Shown one piece after another: positions 26,695 to 34,566 of a DNA stretch of 64,000 nt. Under the pieces are notes generated by a model. It had not been told where the DNA came from. It was given only the letters and a program-made list of their open reading frames with translations, and made no database searches. The stretch is from positions 6,481,001 to 6,545,000 of the forward strand of contig NZ_CP137573.1 of the NCBI RefSeq assembly GCF_033343995.1, written 5' to 3'. Source of the stretch: Streptomyces sp. HUAS YS2 (GTDB taxonomy: Bacteria > Actinomycetota > Actinomycetes > Streptomycetales > Streptomycetaceae). Every line of letters starts with the position of its first letter. Within the stretch, counting starts at the first letter, position 1. Position numbers and translations under genes: made by a program.

Positions 26695-28035
26695 ATGCAG
26701 CCCAACACCCTGCTCGACGCGCTGCTCGACGAGGCGGGCGTCTCGCACGCGGGCCTGGCCGCGCACGTGAACCAGGCCGGCCGTGCCCGGGGTCTCGCGC
26801 TGCGGTACGAACACACCGCCGTCGCCCGGTGGTTGAAGGGTCAGCGGCCGCGCGGCCAGGTGCCCGACCTGATCTGCGAGGTGCTGGCCGGCCGGCTGCA
26901 CCGGACCGTCACGCTGGACGACATCGGCCTCGGTGTCCCGGGCATGTCCTCGGCCCCGACCGGTTCGCCGCTCTCCGGCTTCGTGGAGCGGGCCACCGCC
27001 CTGTGGCGCTCCGACGAGCAGCAGCGGCCGCACGTCCTCGGCGCGACCGCAGTCACCGGGACACCCGCCGTGATGCCGGTCTGGGAGTGGGAGAACCCGC
27101 CGGAGGACGCCGACGTGTCCCGCGAGGGTCAGGCGCGGGTCGCGCCGTCCGACATCGCCCTGCTGCGCGCGGCCCGCGTGCACTACGAGCTCATGTACCG
27201 CAAGGCCGGCGGGCTCGCGACGCGCGCCCGGATCGTCGGCTTCCTCAACGCCGAGACCGCGCCGCTGCTGCGCGGCTCGTACGACGACGAGCTGGGCCGG
27301 CAGCTGCACCGGGCGACCGGCGGCCTGGTCGCGATCGCCGGCATCTGTGCGTACGACTCCGACGCGCACGGCCTCGCACAGCGCTACTTCCACCAGGCGC
27401 TGCGGCTGGCGAAGGCGAGCGGGGACCGCGGGCTCGGCGCGTACGTGATCGCGCTGCTGGTCAATCAGTCGCTGTTCATGGAGGAGTACCGCCAGGCGGT
27501 GGCGTTCGCGGAGGCGGCCCTGCGGTCGGGCGGGCGCAGCATCACCCCGGCGCTCGCCACCGACCTGTCGGCGATGCAGGCCAAGGCGTACGCCCACCTC
27601 GGCGACCGGAGCGCGGCGTTGGCGTGCATCCGTCGGGCCGAGGCGGAGGCGGAGCGGATCAGCCCGGGTGCCGAGCCGGCCGAGACGGGCTACGTGCAAC
27701 CGGGGCTCGTGAACGTGCAGATCGCCGAAGCACTGCTCAGCCTGGGTGATCTTCCGGCGGCCCACGAGCACGCGGCGGCGGCGGTCCGCACGCCGGCGCA
27801 CGACCGGGGGCGGGTGCACCGGCTGGCCATGCTGTGCCAGATCGAGTTGCGGGAGGGCGACGCCGACCGCGCGGCACGGACGGCGTCGGAGATGACCGAA
27901 CGGGCCCGCGGGATGGAGTCGCAGCGGCTGCGCGACCGCCTCCGGCTGGTGCGGGACCATCTGCTGGCGAGCGGCGGCGGGGACGCACGGGAGGCGGCCG
28001 AGTTGATCGACGGAGCGCTGCGCGTTCCGCTGTGA
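26695..28035 (+). CDS. NsdA-like regulatory protein with TPR domain
   Basis: A 446-residue cytoplasmic protein. Residues 1-75 form an XRE-like module in which LLDEAGVSHAGLAAHVN and HTAVARWLKGQRPRG correspond to the helices seen in the Streptomyces NsdA/BldD-neighbour family. The remaining 350 residues are TPR-like helical pairs (YFHQALRLAKASGDRGLGAY, AEALLSLGDLPAAHEHAAAA). NsdA-type proteins repress differentiation and antibiotic production in S. coelicolor; whether this paralogue does so is unknown. It is 51 bases upstream of the Nudix gene on the same strand, with an inverted repeat between them. Confidence 0.7.
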   Translation: MQPNTLLDALLDEAGVSHAGLAAHVNQAGRARGLALRYEHTAVARWLKGQRPRGQVPDLICEVLAGRLHRTVTLDDIGLGVPGMSSAPTGSPLSGFVERATALWRSDEQQRPHVLGATAVTGTPAVMPVWEWENPPEDADVSREGQARVAPSDIALLRAARVHYELMYRKAGGLATRARIVGFLNAETAPLLRGSYDDELGRQLHRATGGLVAIAGICAYDSDAHGLAQRYFHQALRLAKASGDRGLGAYVIALLVNQSLFMEEYRQAVAFAEAALRSGGRSITPALATDLSAMQAKAYAHLGDRSAALACIRRAEAEAERISPGAEPAETGYVQPGLVNVQIAEALLSLGDLPAAHEHAAAAVRTPAHDRGRVHRLAMLCQIELREGDADRAARTASEMTERARGMESQRLRDRLRLVRDHLLASGGGDAREAAELIDGALRVPL

Positions 28036-28055
28036 GCCCCAAACTGCTGCCATAT

Positions 28056-28081
28056 TGCCACCGACCAATCGGAAGGTGGCA
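28056..28081. promoter_or_regulatory. Inverted repeat before the Nudix gene
   Basis: TGCCACC and GGTGGCA are separated by 12 bases and end five bases before the Nudix GTG. As RNA it could form a hairpin that masks the start; as DNA it could be an operator for the regulator encoded upstream. Confidence 0.35.
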
Positions 28082-28086
28082 GAAAC

Positions 28087-28617
28087 GTGCAGTGGACGAA
28101 ACTAAGCGAACAACCGGTCTATGAGAACCGCTGGTTCCGGGTGAACCTCGCGGACGTCGAGCTCCCGGACGGCCGCCACCTCGACCACTATCTGATCAGG
28201 CTCCGCCCGGTCGCCGTCGCGACGGCCGTCAACGAGGCCAACGAAGTACTCATGCTCTGGCGCCACCGCTTCATCACCGACAGCTGGGGCTGGGAGCTGG
28301 CCGCCGGCGTCGTCGAGGACGGCGAGGACATCGAGGCGGCCGCCGCCCGTGAGATGGAGGAGGAGACCGGCTGGCGGCCCGGCCCGCTGCGCCATCTCCT
28401 CACCGTCGAACCGGCCAACGGACTCACCGACGCCCGGCACCATCTCTACTGGAGCGAGGAGGCCACGTACACCGGCCCGCCCGAGGACGACTTCGAGTCC
28501 TCGCGCCGCGAGTGGATACCGCTCAAGCTCGTCCCCGACATGATCGCCCGCGGCGAGATCCCGGCCGCCAACATGGCCGCCGGGCTGCTGATGCTCCATC
28601 ACCTGCGGCTCGGCTGA
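28087..28617 (+). CDS. Nudix hydrolase
   Basis: A 176-residue protein starting at GTG. The complete Nudix box spans residues 74-96 (Gly74, Glu80 region, Arg88-Glu89, Glu92-Glu93, Gly95), binding Mg2+ for hydrolysis of nucleoside diphosphate derivatives. The upstream beta-strands (YENRWFRVNLADVELPDGR) and the WGWELAAG segment are like ADP-ribose pyrophosphatases. No ADP-ribose-specific signature can be claimed from the sequence alone. It is probably co-expressed with the NsdA-like gene and ends at a strong bidirectional terminator. Confidence 0.88.
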   Translation: MQWTKLSEQPVYENRWFRVNLADVELPDGRHLDHYLIRLRPVAVATAVNEANEVLMLWRHRFITDSWGWELAAGVVEDGEDIEAAAAREMEEETGWRPGPLRHLLTVEPANGLTDARHHLYWSEEATYTGPPEDDFESSRREWIPLKLVPDMIARGEIPAANMAAGLLMLHHLRLG

Positions 28618-28650
28618 CCGCCGACCGCTCGTCGAACGGTGCCGGAACGC

Positions 28651-28691
28651 GCCGGACGGCCCGTACCTGTGCGGTGTACGGGCCGTCCGGC
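28651..28691. terminator. Bidirectional terminator between the Nudix and hydroxybutyryl-CoA dehydrogenase genes
   Basis: A perfect 16-base stem (GCCGGACGGCCCGTAC and its complement) with a nine-base loop lies between two convergent genes. Confidence 0.75.
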
Positions 28692-28740
28692 CTGCACGCG
28701 CCCGAGGGCAGCGGATGCCCGGGCGCGCGGTCTGTGCGGC

Positions 28741-29601
28741 TCAGGGGTAGACGTAGAACCCCGAACCGGTCTTGCGGCCCAGTCGGCCCGCGTCCACCAT
28801 GCGCTGCAGCAGCGGGGGAGCGGCGTACAGGGGCTCCTTGAACTCCGAGTACATGGAGTCGGCGATCGAGGCGATGGTGTCCAGGCCGATCAGGTCCGAG
28901 AGCTTCAGCGGGCCCATCGGGTGGGCGCAGCCGAACTCCATGCCGTTGTCGATGTCCTCGCGGCTGGCGATGCCCGACTCGAACATCCGGATCGCGGAGA
29001 GAAGGTACGGCACCAGGAGCGCGTTCACCACGAAGCCCGAGCGGTCCTGCGCGCGGATCGCGTGCTTGCCCAGCACCTTCTCCGCGAAGACCTGGGCGCG
29101 GCTGATGGTGCCCTCGGAGGTGGTGAGGGCCGGGATCAGCTCGACGAGCTTCTGCACCGGGGCCGGGTTGAAGAAGTGGATGCCGATCACATGGTCGGGG
29201 CGGGAGGTCGCCACGGCCAGCTTGACCAGCGGGATGGAGGAGGTGTTCGAGGCCAGGATGGCGTCCGGGCGGGTCATCACCTGGTCGAGCACCTGGAAGA
29301 TCTCGGTCTTGACCTGCTCGTTCTCGACGACGGCCTCGATGACGAGGTCGCGGTCGGCGAACTCGCCGAGGTCGGTGGTGAAGCTGAGCCGGGCCAGCGT
29401 CGCGTCCCGCTCCTCCTCGCTGATCTTGCCGCGTTCGGCGGCCTTCGACAGCGAGTTGAACAGCCGGGTGCGGCCGATCTCCAGCGCCTCGCCGGTGGTC
29501 TCGGCGACCTTCACGTCGAGGCCGCTGCGGGCACACACCTCCGCGATGCCTGCGCCCATCTGGCCGCAGCCCACCACTCCGACGCGCTCAATGTCGCCCA
29601 T
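28741..29601 (-). CDS. 3-hydroxybutyryl-CoA dehydrogenase
   Basis: A 286-residue 3-hydroxyacyl-CoA dehydrogenase of the single-function Hbd/FadB2 type. The NAD fold has VGVVGCGQMGAG at 7-18 and an acidic residue after the second strand (VKVAE). The catalytic dyad lies in SNTSSIP and in GIHFFNPAPVQKLVELI (His plus the Asn-Pro motif). The C-terminal helical domain (SGFVVNALLVPYLL, MGPLKLSDLIGLD) forms the dimer. The ATG at 29601 has GAGGTGA eight bases upstream; the GTG four codons earlier is an alternative. It interconverts acetoacetyl-CoA and 3-hydroxybutyryl-CoA, feeding ethylmalonyl-CoA or storage metabolism. Confidence 0.92.
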   Translation of the reverse strand: MGDIERVGVVGCGQMGAGIAEVCARSGLDVKVAETTGEALEIGRTRLFNSLSKAAERGKISEEERDATLARLSFTTDLGEFADRDLVIEAVVENEQVKTEIFQVLDQVMTRPDAILASNTSSIPLVKLAVATSRPDHVIGIHFFNPAPVQKLVELIPALTTSEGTISRAQVFAEKVLGKHAIRAQDRSGFVVNALLVPYLLSAIRMFESGIASREDIDNGMEFGCAHPMGPLKLSDLIGLDTIASIADSMYSEFKEPLYAAPPLLQRMVDAGRLGRKTGSGFYVYP

Positions 29602-29770
29602 GGAGTCCGTCACCTCGTGTCTTTCGCTCTGCTCTGGCGGCGGGTCCCGTGTGATTCCGGTGCCCCGCCTCGACCCCATGACGTTACTCCGCCAGCCTCG
29701 TTTGATCGATCGTTCGGGACGGGCATGCTGGGCGGACAGGTGTGACGTACCCGACATCCAAGGGGCATCG

Positions 29771-31066
29771 ATGCGGCGAATGGGACGAAGGGGCTTTGTG
29801 GCCGGGGCGGCCGGTGCCGCGGCGGCACTGGGGCTGGGCGGGGGAACGAGCGCGTACGGCGACCCCGGCGCGCTCGCGCACGAGGGGCCGGGCGCGGCCG
29901 GGGAGATGAGAAAAGGACCACAGCGCGCGCCGCGCGGCGGGGCCGAATTCCGGGGCATGTGGCTGTGCTCCGTCGCCAACCGTGACTGGCCCTCCACTCC
30001 CGGTCTCACCGCGGACCGACAGCGGGCGGAGCTGATCCGTCATCTGGACACGGCCGCGGCGCACAACCTCAACACGGTCGTCTTCCAGGTCCGGCCCACC
30101 GCCGACGCCCTGTGGCCCTCGCCGTACGAACCGTGGGCGCAGTACCTCACCGGGGTCCAGGGCCGCGACCCCGGCTGGGACCCGCTGGGCACCGCGGTGA
30201 CCGAGGCGCACGCCCGCGGCCTGGAGCTGCACGCCTGGTTCAACCCGTACCGGGTGGCCAACCACACCGATCCGGGCCGGCTGGTGTCCACCCACCCGGC
30301 GCGGCTGCACCCCGACTGGGTCGTGCCGTACGGAGGGAAGCTGTACTACAACCCCGGGCTGCCGGAGGTCCGCGCCTTCGTCCAGGACGCGATGCTCGAC
30401 GCCGTCCGGCGCTACGACGTCGACGGCTTCCACTGGGACGACTACTTCTACCCGTACCCGGTCGCCGGGCAGAGCTTCGACGACGACGAGGCGTACGGCT
30501 GGTACGGCGGGGACTACCCGGACAAGGCCTCCTGGCGCAGGGCGAACACGGACCTGCTCGTGGGCGGGACCGTGCAGCAGCTCCGGCAGATCAAGCCGGA
30601 CGTCGCGTTCGGGATCAGTCCCTTCGCGGTGTGGCGCAACCTCGACACCGACCCGCTCGGCTCGGACACCCGGGCCGGCGTGCAGACGTACGACGACCTG
30701 TACGCGGACACCCGGAAGTGGGTACGGGAGCGCTGGATCGACTATGTCGTCCCGCAGGTGTACTGGCACCTCGGCAACGCCGCCGCCGACTACGAGACGG
30801 TCGTGGCCTGGTGGGACGGGGTGGCCCGGGGCACGGGCGTCGGGCTCTACGTCGGCGAGGCGCTCTACCGGGCCGGCGACCCGGCGCAGCCGACCGCCTG
30901 GCAGGAACCGAAGGAACTCTCGTGGCACCTCAGTGTGGCCGGGCGGTACCCGGCGGTGGGCGGGCACTGCTTCTTCGCGGCCAAGGATGTCGCGACGGAC
31001 CGGATCGGGGCGATGGCCACCGTGGTGGCCGATCACTACCCGACCAGGGTCCGTACACCGCGGTGA
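29771..31066 (+). CDS. Secreted glycoside hydrolase-like protein (GHL10/DUF187)
   Basis: A 431-residue protein with a twin-arginine-like signal (RRMGRRGFVAGAAGAAAALG). The body is a GHL10 TIM barrel: FRGMWLCSVANRDWPS start, TVVFQVRPTADALWPS, LELHAWFNPYRVAN, DGFHWDDYFYPYP with the acidic pair likely catalytic, and VPQVYWHLG. The family, related to YngK, is thought to act on glycans, possibly peptidoglycan-linked, but few members are tested. It is divergent from the dehydrogenase and convergent with the DUF1918 gene. Export as a folded protein via Tat is inferred from the signal. Confidence 0.8.
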   Translation: MRRMGRRGFVAGAAGAAAALGLGGGTSAYGDPGALAHEGPGAAGEMRKGPQRAPRGGAEFRGMWLCSVANRDWPSTPGLTADRQRAELIRHLDTAAAHNLNTVVFQVRPTADALWPSPYEPWAQYLTGVQGRDPGWDPLGTAVTEAHARGLELHAWFNPYRVANHTDPGRLVSTHPARLHPDWVVPYGGKLYYNPGLPEVRAFVQDAMLDAVRRYDVDGFHWDDYFYPYPVAGQSFDDDEAYGWYGGDYPDKASWRRANTDLLVGGTVQQLRQIKPDVAFGISPFAVWRNLDTDPLGSDTRAGVQTYDDLYADTRKWVRERWIDYVVPQVYWHLGNAAADYETVVAWWDGVARGTGVGLYVGEALYRAGDPAQPTAWQEPKELSWHLSVAGRYPAVGGHCFFAAKDVATDRIGAMATVVADHYPTRVRTPR

Positions 31067-31079
31067 GGGACCGCAGCCC

Positions 31080-31277
31080 TCACTTCATGTTCTCGTGATG
31101 GCGTACGACGGTGTCGGGGCCCGGCGACATCAGGGCCTCGTGGCCGTCGTCGTCGAACTTGACGCGGTACGGCGGCGTTCCGTTGTCGCCCAGTACCTGA
31201 AGGACCTCGGCCGTACGGTCGTGATGACCGACGGTGCGGCCGTGCACCACCAACTTGTCGCCCACGCTCGCTTGCAT
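31080..31277 (-). CDS. DUF1918 domain protein
   Basis: A 65-residue soluble protein starting MQASVGDKLVVHGRTVGHHDR with GGAGG nine bases upstream of the ATG, and containing PPYRVKFDDDGHEALMSPGPD near the end. This is the DUF1918 fold, a small SH3-like beta-barrel found in actinobacteria, often near stress genes; function is unknown. A TAGACT -10-like hexamer lies on the same strand at 31314-31319. Its stop is 14 bases from the convergent hydrolase stop. Confidence 0.8.
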   Translation of the reverse strand: MQASVGDKLVVHGRTVGHHDRTAEVLQVLGDNGTPPYRVKFDDDGHEALMSPGPDTVVRHHENMK

Positions 31278-31384
31278 CGGGACTGACCTCCTCGCGACCG
31301 CTTCCTGCTTCGGAGTCTACGTCTGCCATTGTGACCTGCGTCACCCCGAGGTGTCCTGCGGGGCCGCGCCGGCACGCCCGGCCG

Positions 31385-32395
31385 TCAGGTGTTCGCCCGC
31401 TGGGTGACCGCGATGCAGACCAGGACCGCCGCGGCGGCGAGCGGGGCGGCGGGGGACAGCTGCTCGCCCAGCAGGGACACCGACCAGACCAGCGTGAGCA
31501 GCGGCTGCGCCAGCTGGAGCTGGCTGGCCCGCGGGATGCCGATCTCGGCCATGCCGCGGTACCAGACGTACAGCCCGAAGAACGTCGAGCCGGCCGCCAC
31601 CCACACCAGGCCGATCACGCCGTGGGCGGTGAGGGTGACGGGCTCGTACGCGAGGGCCACGGCCGCGCCGGCGACCATGAGCGGCAGGCAGAGGATCAGC
31701 GCCCAGCCGACGACCTGCCAGCCGGGCATCTGCGCGGCGAGCCGGCCACCCTCGGTGTATCCCGCCGCGCACACCAGCAGCGCGCCGAACAGGTACAGGT
31801 CGCCGGTCGACAGCGCGCCGCCGCTCTGCTGGAGGGTGAAGGCGATGACGACGGCGGCACCGGCGAGCGCCGCCGCCCAGAAGGTGCGTGACGGGCGGCG
31901 ACCTGTGCGGACTGCGGCGAACGCGGCCGTCGTCAGCGGCAGCAGACCGACGACGACGGCGGCGTGCGAGGTGGTGGAGGTCTGCAGGGCCAGCGTGGTC
32001 AGCAGCGGGAAGCCCACCACCACGCCCATGCCGACGACGGCGAGCCCGGCCCAATGGCGGCGCTCGGGGAGCGGGACGCTCCCCCGCGCTCGGCTTCGCT
32101 CGCGCGGGGGGACCCCCATGCTCAGCAGGAACGCGCCCGCGATGGCGGCGGCGAGGACGGAGCGGACGGCGACCAGGGACCACGGGCCGAAGCTCTCCAG
32201 ACCCCAGACGGTCGAGGGGAAGGTGAGCGAGAACGAGACCACGCCGAGGGCGGCCAGCACCGTGCCGAGGGGGCGCGGGCGGGCCGCGGCGGTCTGCGGG
32301 GCCGCGGTTCGCGGGGCGGCGGTCCGCGGTGCGGCCGTGCGCGGGGTCGATGCCTGCGGGCCGGAGCTTCGCGGGCTGTCGACCGCTATCGTCAT
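31385..32395 (-). CDS. EamA/DMT-family transporter
   Basis: About 336 residues with ten hydrophobic helices in two EamA halves (first: VVSFSLTFPSTVWGLESFGP; second: YTEGGRLAAQMPGWQVVGWA). The N-terminus carries a TAAPR tandem repeat before the first helix. I prefer the ATG at 32395; the ATG at 32425 would overlap the divergent start by three bases. The loop between helices two and three (PPRERSRARGSVPLPERR) is encoded by a palindromic Streptomyces-type repeat. It diverges from a MocR regulator, a common arrangement for exporters of amino acids or their derivatives. Confidence 0.8.
   Translation of the reverse strand: MTIAVDSPRSSGPQASTPRTAAPRTAAPRTAAPQTAAARPRPLGTVLAALGVVSFSLTFPSTVWGLESFGPWSLVAVRSVLAAAIAGAFLLSMGVPPRERSRARGSVPLPERRHWAGLAVVGMGVVVGFPLLTTLALQTSTTSHAAVVVGLLPLTTAAFAAVRTGRRPSRTFWAAALAGAAVVIAFTLQQSGGALSTGDLYLFGALLVCAAGYTEGGRLAAQMPGWQVVGWALILCLPLMVAGAAVALAYEPVTLTAHGVIGLVWVAAGSTFFGLYVWYRGMAEIGIPRASQLQLAQPLLTLVWSVSLLGEQLSPAAPLAAAAVLVCIAVTQRANT
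32070..32118. repeat. Palindromic Streptomyces-type interspersed repeat inside the EamA gene
   Basis: CCCCCGCGC, a short TCGGCTTCGCTC loop, and GCGCGGGGG form a nine-base stem followed by GACCCCCAT. I recognise this pattern from a small interspersed element frequent between genes in Streptomyces. Here it sits in frame within a coding region, at a cytoplasmic loop. Recognition is from memory, not from a search. Confidence 0.6.
32285..32350 (-). repeat. Short tandem repeat coding TAAPR units
   Basis: Four near-identical 15-base units encode TPR-TAAPR-TAAPR-TAAPQ-TAA at the N-terminus of the EamA protein. Such a run is prone to slippage. Confidence 0.6.
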
Positions 32396-32409
32396 CGAGC
32401 GAGTAGCGC

Positions 32410-32415
32410 TATCCT
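32410..32415 (+). promoter_or_regulatory. -10-like TATCCT close to the MocR start
   Basis: TATCCT ends eight bases before the ATG at 32424, so the MocR transcript is likely leaderless or nearly so. No convincing -35 is visible; autoregulation would act in this short divergent gap. Confidence 0.35.
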
Positions 32416-32423
32416 GTCCTGTC

Positions 32424-33863
32424 ATGCAAGAGCGTAGCAGTGTCGCTGAATTGGCGTCTTCCCTGCGGTCCGAGCTCGACCGCTACTCACCAGGTGGAAA
32501 GCTGCCGTCGAGTCGCGCCCTCGTCGAGCGGTACCGGGTCTCCCCGGTCACGGTCACCCGCGCGCTCGCCCAGCTCGCCGCCGAGGGCCTGGTCGTCACC
32601 CGCCCCGGCGCCGGGGCCTTCCGCGCCGAGCCGCGCGCCGCCGCGCCCGCCGCGGGCGACACCTCCTGGCAGGAGGTCGCGCTCAGCGCCGACACCGCCA
32701 CCGAGATCGTGCCCCGGGCCGTCGACGCCTCCGGCGTCCTCGTCACGCTGGCCGCCCCGCCGCCAGGGGTCGTCGAGTTCAACGGCGGCTACCTGCACCC
32801 CTCGCTCCAGCCGGAACGCGCCCTCGCCGCCGCGCTGGCCCGGGCCGGCCGCCGCCCCGGCGCCTGGGGCCGCCCGCCCGCCGACGGGCTGCCCGAGCTG
32901 CGCGAGTGGTTCGCCCGCGAGATCGGCGGCAGCGTCACCGCCGCCGAGGTCCTCATCACCGCGGGCGGCCAGTCCGCGCTCACCACCGCCCTGCGGGCGC
33001 TCGGCGCGCCCGGCACGCCCGTACTCGTCGAATCGCCGACCTACCCCGGGATGCTCGCCGTGGCCCGCGCCGCCGGACTGCGGCCCGTGCCCGTCCCGTG
33101 CGACGCCGACGGGGTCCGCCCCGACCTCCTCGAAGCGGCCTTCCGCGCCACCGGCGCCCGGGTGTTCGTCTGCCAGCCGCTGTTCCAGAACCCCACCGGC
33201 GCCGTCCTGCGGAGCGAGCGCCGCCGCGAGGTGCTGCGCATCGCCCGCGCCGCCGGCGCGTTCGTGGTCGAGGACGACTTCGCCCGCCGGCTGGTCCACG
33301 AGGACGCCGGGCCGCTCCCCGCGACGCTCGCCGCCGACGACCCCGACGGCGTCGTCGTCCACGTCTGCTCGCTGACCAAGGTGACCTCGGCCAGCCTGCG
33401 CGTCGGCGCGCTCGCCGCCCGCGGCCCCGTCCTGGAGCGGCTGCGGGCCATCCAGGTCGTCGACAGCTTCTTCGTCCCCCGGCCGCTCCAGGAGGCCGCC
33501 CTGGAACTCGTCGGCGCGCCGGCCTGGGGCCGGCATCTGCGCGCCGTGGCGGGCGAACTGAGGAACCGCCGCGACACCCTGGCCTCCGCCGTGGCCCTGC
33601 AGCTGCCCGAGCTGGCGCTGCCGCCGCGCATCCCGTCCGGCGGCTACCACCTGTGGCTCCGCCTCCCCGACACCCTGGACGAGGCCGCGCTGCACTCTGC
33701 CGCGCTGCGCGCAGGGGTGGCCGCGGCGCCGGGCCGGCCGTACTTCTGCGCAGAACCGCCCGCCGGCCACCTCCGGCTGAGCTTCGCCGGGGTGGCGGGG
33801 CCGGGCGAGATCACCGAGGGCGTGCGGCGGCTGCGCACGGCGATCGACGAGCTGACGCCCTGA
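32424..33863 (+). CDS. MocR-type regulator (GntR winged helix fused to aminotransferase)
   Basis: A 479-residue fusion. Residues 5-70 are a GntR winged helix (LPSSRALVERYRVSPVTVTRAL). Residues 100-479 are a fold-type I aminotransferase domain: FNGGYLHPSL, the substrate loop ITAGGQSALTTAL, CQPLFQNPTG and the PLP lysine Lys319 in VCSLTKVTSASLRVG. The C-terminal arginine region (GHLRLSF) binds carboxylate in relatives. Such proteins sense PLP or an amino-PLP adduct. Divergent pairing with an EamA exporter suggests it controls that exporter. Confidence 0.88.
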   Translation: MQERSSVAELASSLRSELDRYSPGGKLPSSRALVERYRVSPVTVTRALAQLAAEGLVVTRPGAGAFRAEPRAAAPAAGDTSWQEVALSADTATEIVPRAVDASGVLVTLAAPPPGVVEFNGGYLHPSLQPERALAAALARAGRRPGAWGRPPADGLPELREWFAREIGGSVTAAEVLITAGGQSALTTALRALGAPGTPVLVESPTYPGMLAVARAAGLRPVPVPCDADGVRPDLLEAAFRATGARVFVCQPLFQNPTGAVLRSERRREVLRIARAAGAFVVEDDFARRLVHEDAGPLPATLAADDPDGVVVHVCSLTKVTSASLRVGALAARGPVLERLRAIQVVDSFFVPRPLQEAALELVGAPAWGRHLRAVAGELRNRRDTLASAVALQLPELALPPRIPSGGYHLWLRLPDTLDEAALHSAALRAGVAAAPGRPYFCAEPPAGHLRLSFAGVAGPGEITEGVRRLRTAIDELTP

Positions 33864-33979
33864 GGAGGGGCGGGCCGCGCGTCGCCCGGGCGAGGCCGGG
33901 CGTCGCCCGGAGGCCGGTGCGGCGTCCGGCCCGTGGAAATGACCTGACAGTCGTCCGGCCGCCCTGCCAGCCTTCGCCC

Positions 33980-34429
33980 ATGAGCGAAGCGAACGACCAC
34001 ACCCTCTCCGTGCACGGCGCCTACGAGGTCTCCACGGACCCCTCCCGGCTGGACCGCGAGCGCGTCCACCACTGGCTCTCCACGGACGCCTACTGGGCCC
34101 TCGGCCGCCCCCGGGCCACGCAGGACCGCGCCATCGACGGCTCCCTGAACTTCGGCGCGTACCACCGGGAGACCGGTGAGATCGCCGCGTACGCGCGGAT
34201 CATCACCGACGGCACCACCTTCGCCTGGCTCTGCGACGTGTACGTCGACCGCGCGGCCCGCGGCACCGGACTCGGCACCGCGCTGGTGACGGCCGTCCGC
34301 GACCACCTGGAGCCGTTCGGCCTGCGCCGTGTCCTGCTCGCCACCGCGGACGCCCACGGCGTGTACGAGAAGGTCGGGTTCAAGCCGCTCGACGAGCCCT
34401 CGAAGTGGATGGCCCTCGGCGCGAGCTGA
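33980..34429 (+). CDS. GNAT-family N-acetyltransferase
   Basis: A 149-residue single-domain GNAT. It has the beta-strand AYARIITDG, the AWLCDVYVDRAARGTGLGTAL acetyl-CoA pyrophosphate loop (R/Q-x-x-G-x-G/A form as RGTGLG) and the C-terminal HGVYEKVGFKPL typical of the family. About 115 bases of GC-rich sequence without a clear promoter separate it from the MocR gene. Substrate cannot be read; related small Streptomyces proteins act on amines or on protein N-termini. Confidence 0.82.
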   Translation: MSEANDHTLSVHGAYEVSTDPSRLDRERVHHWLSTDAYWALGRPRATQDRAIDGSLNFGAYHRETGEIAAYARIITDGTTFAWLCDVYVDRAARGTGLGTALVTAVRDHLEPFGLRRVLLATADAHGVYEKVGFKPLDEPSKWMALGAS

Positions 34430-34566
34430 CCCCGTACGGGCCCTACCGACCGGTATCGGCCCGCTGTCCGCCATCGGCGACCGGCGCCGGCCTTTGGCTG
34501 GAACCGGCCCCGGCCGCGCGTGTCGAACTATTGACCTACGCGGGTCGCGGCCTCACGATCGCGGCC

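Noticed and set aside
24156..26816. An 886-codon minus-strand ORF over the monooxygenase and phosphatase genes
   Set aside because: Spans two well-supported plus genes and has no recognisable domain.
33864..33979. GCCCGGGCG-type short repeats between the MocR and GNAT genes
   Set aside because: They are low-complexity GC sequence without a consistent unit or stem, so no element is called.
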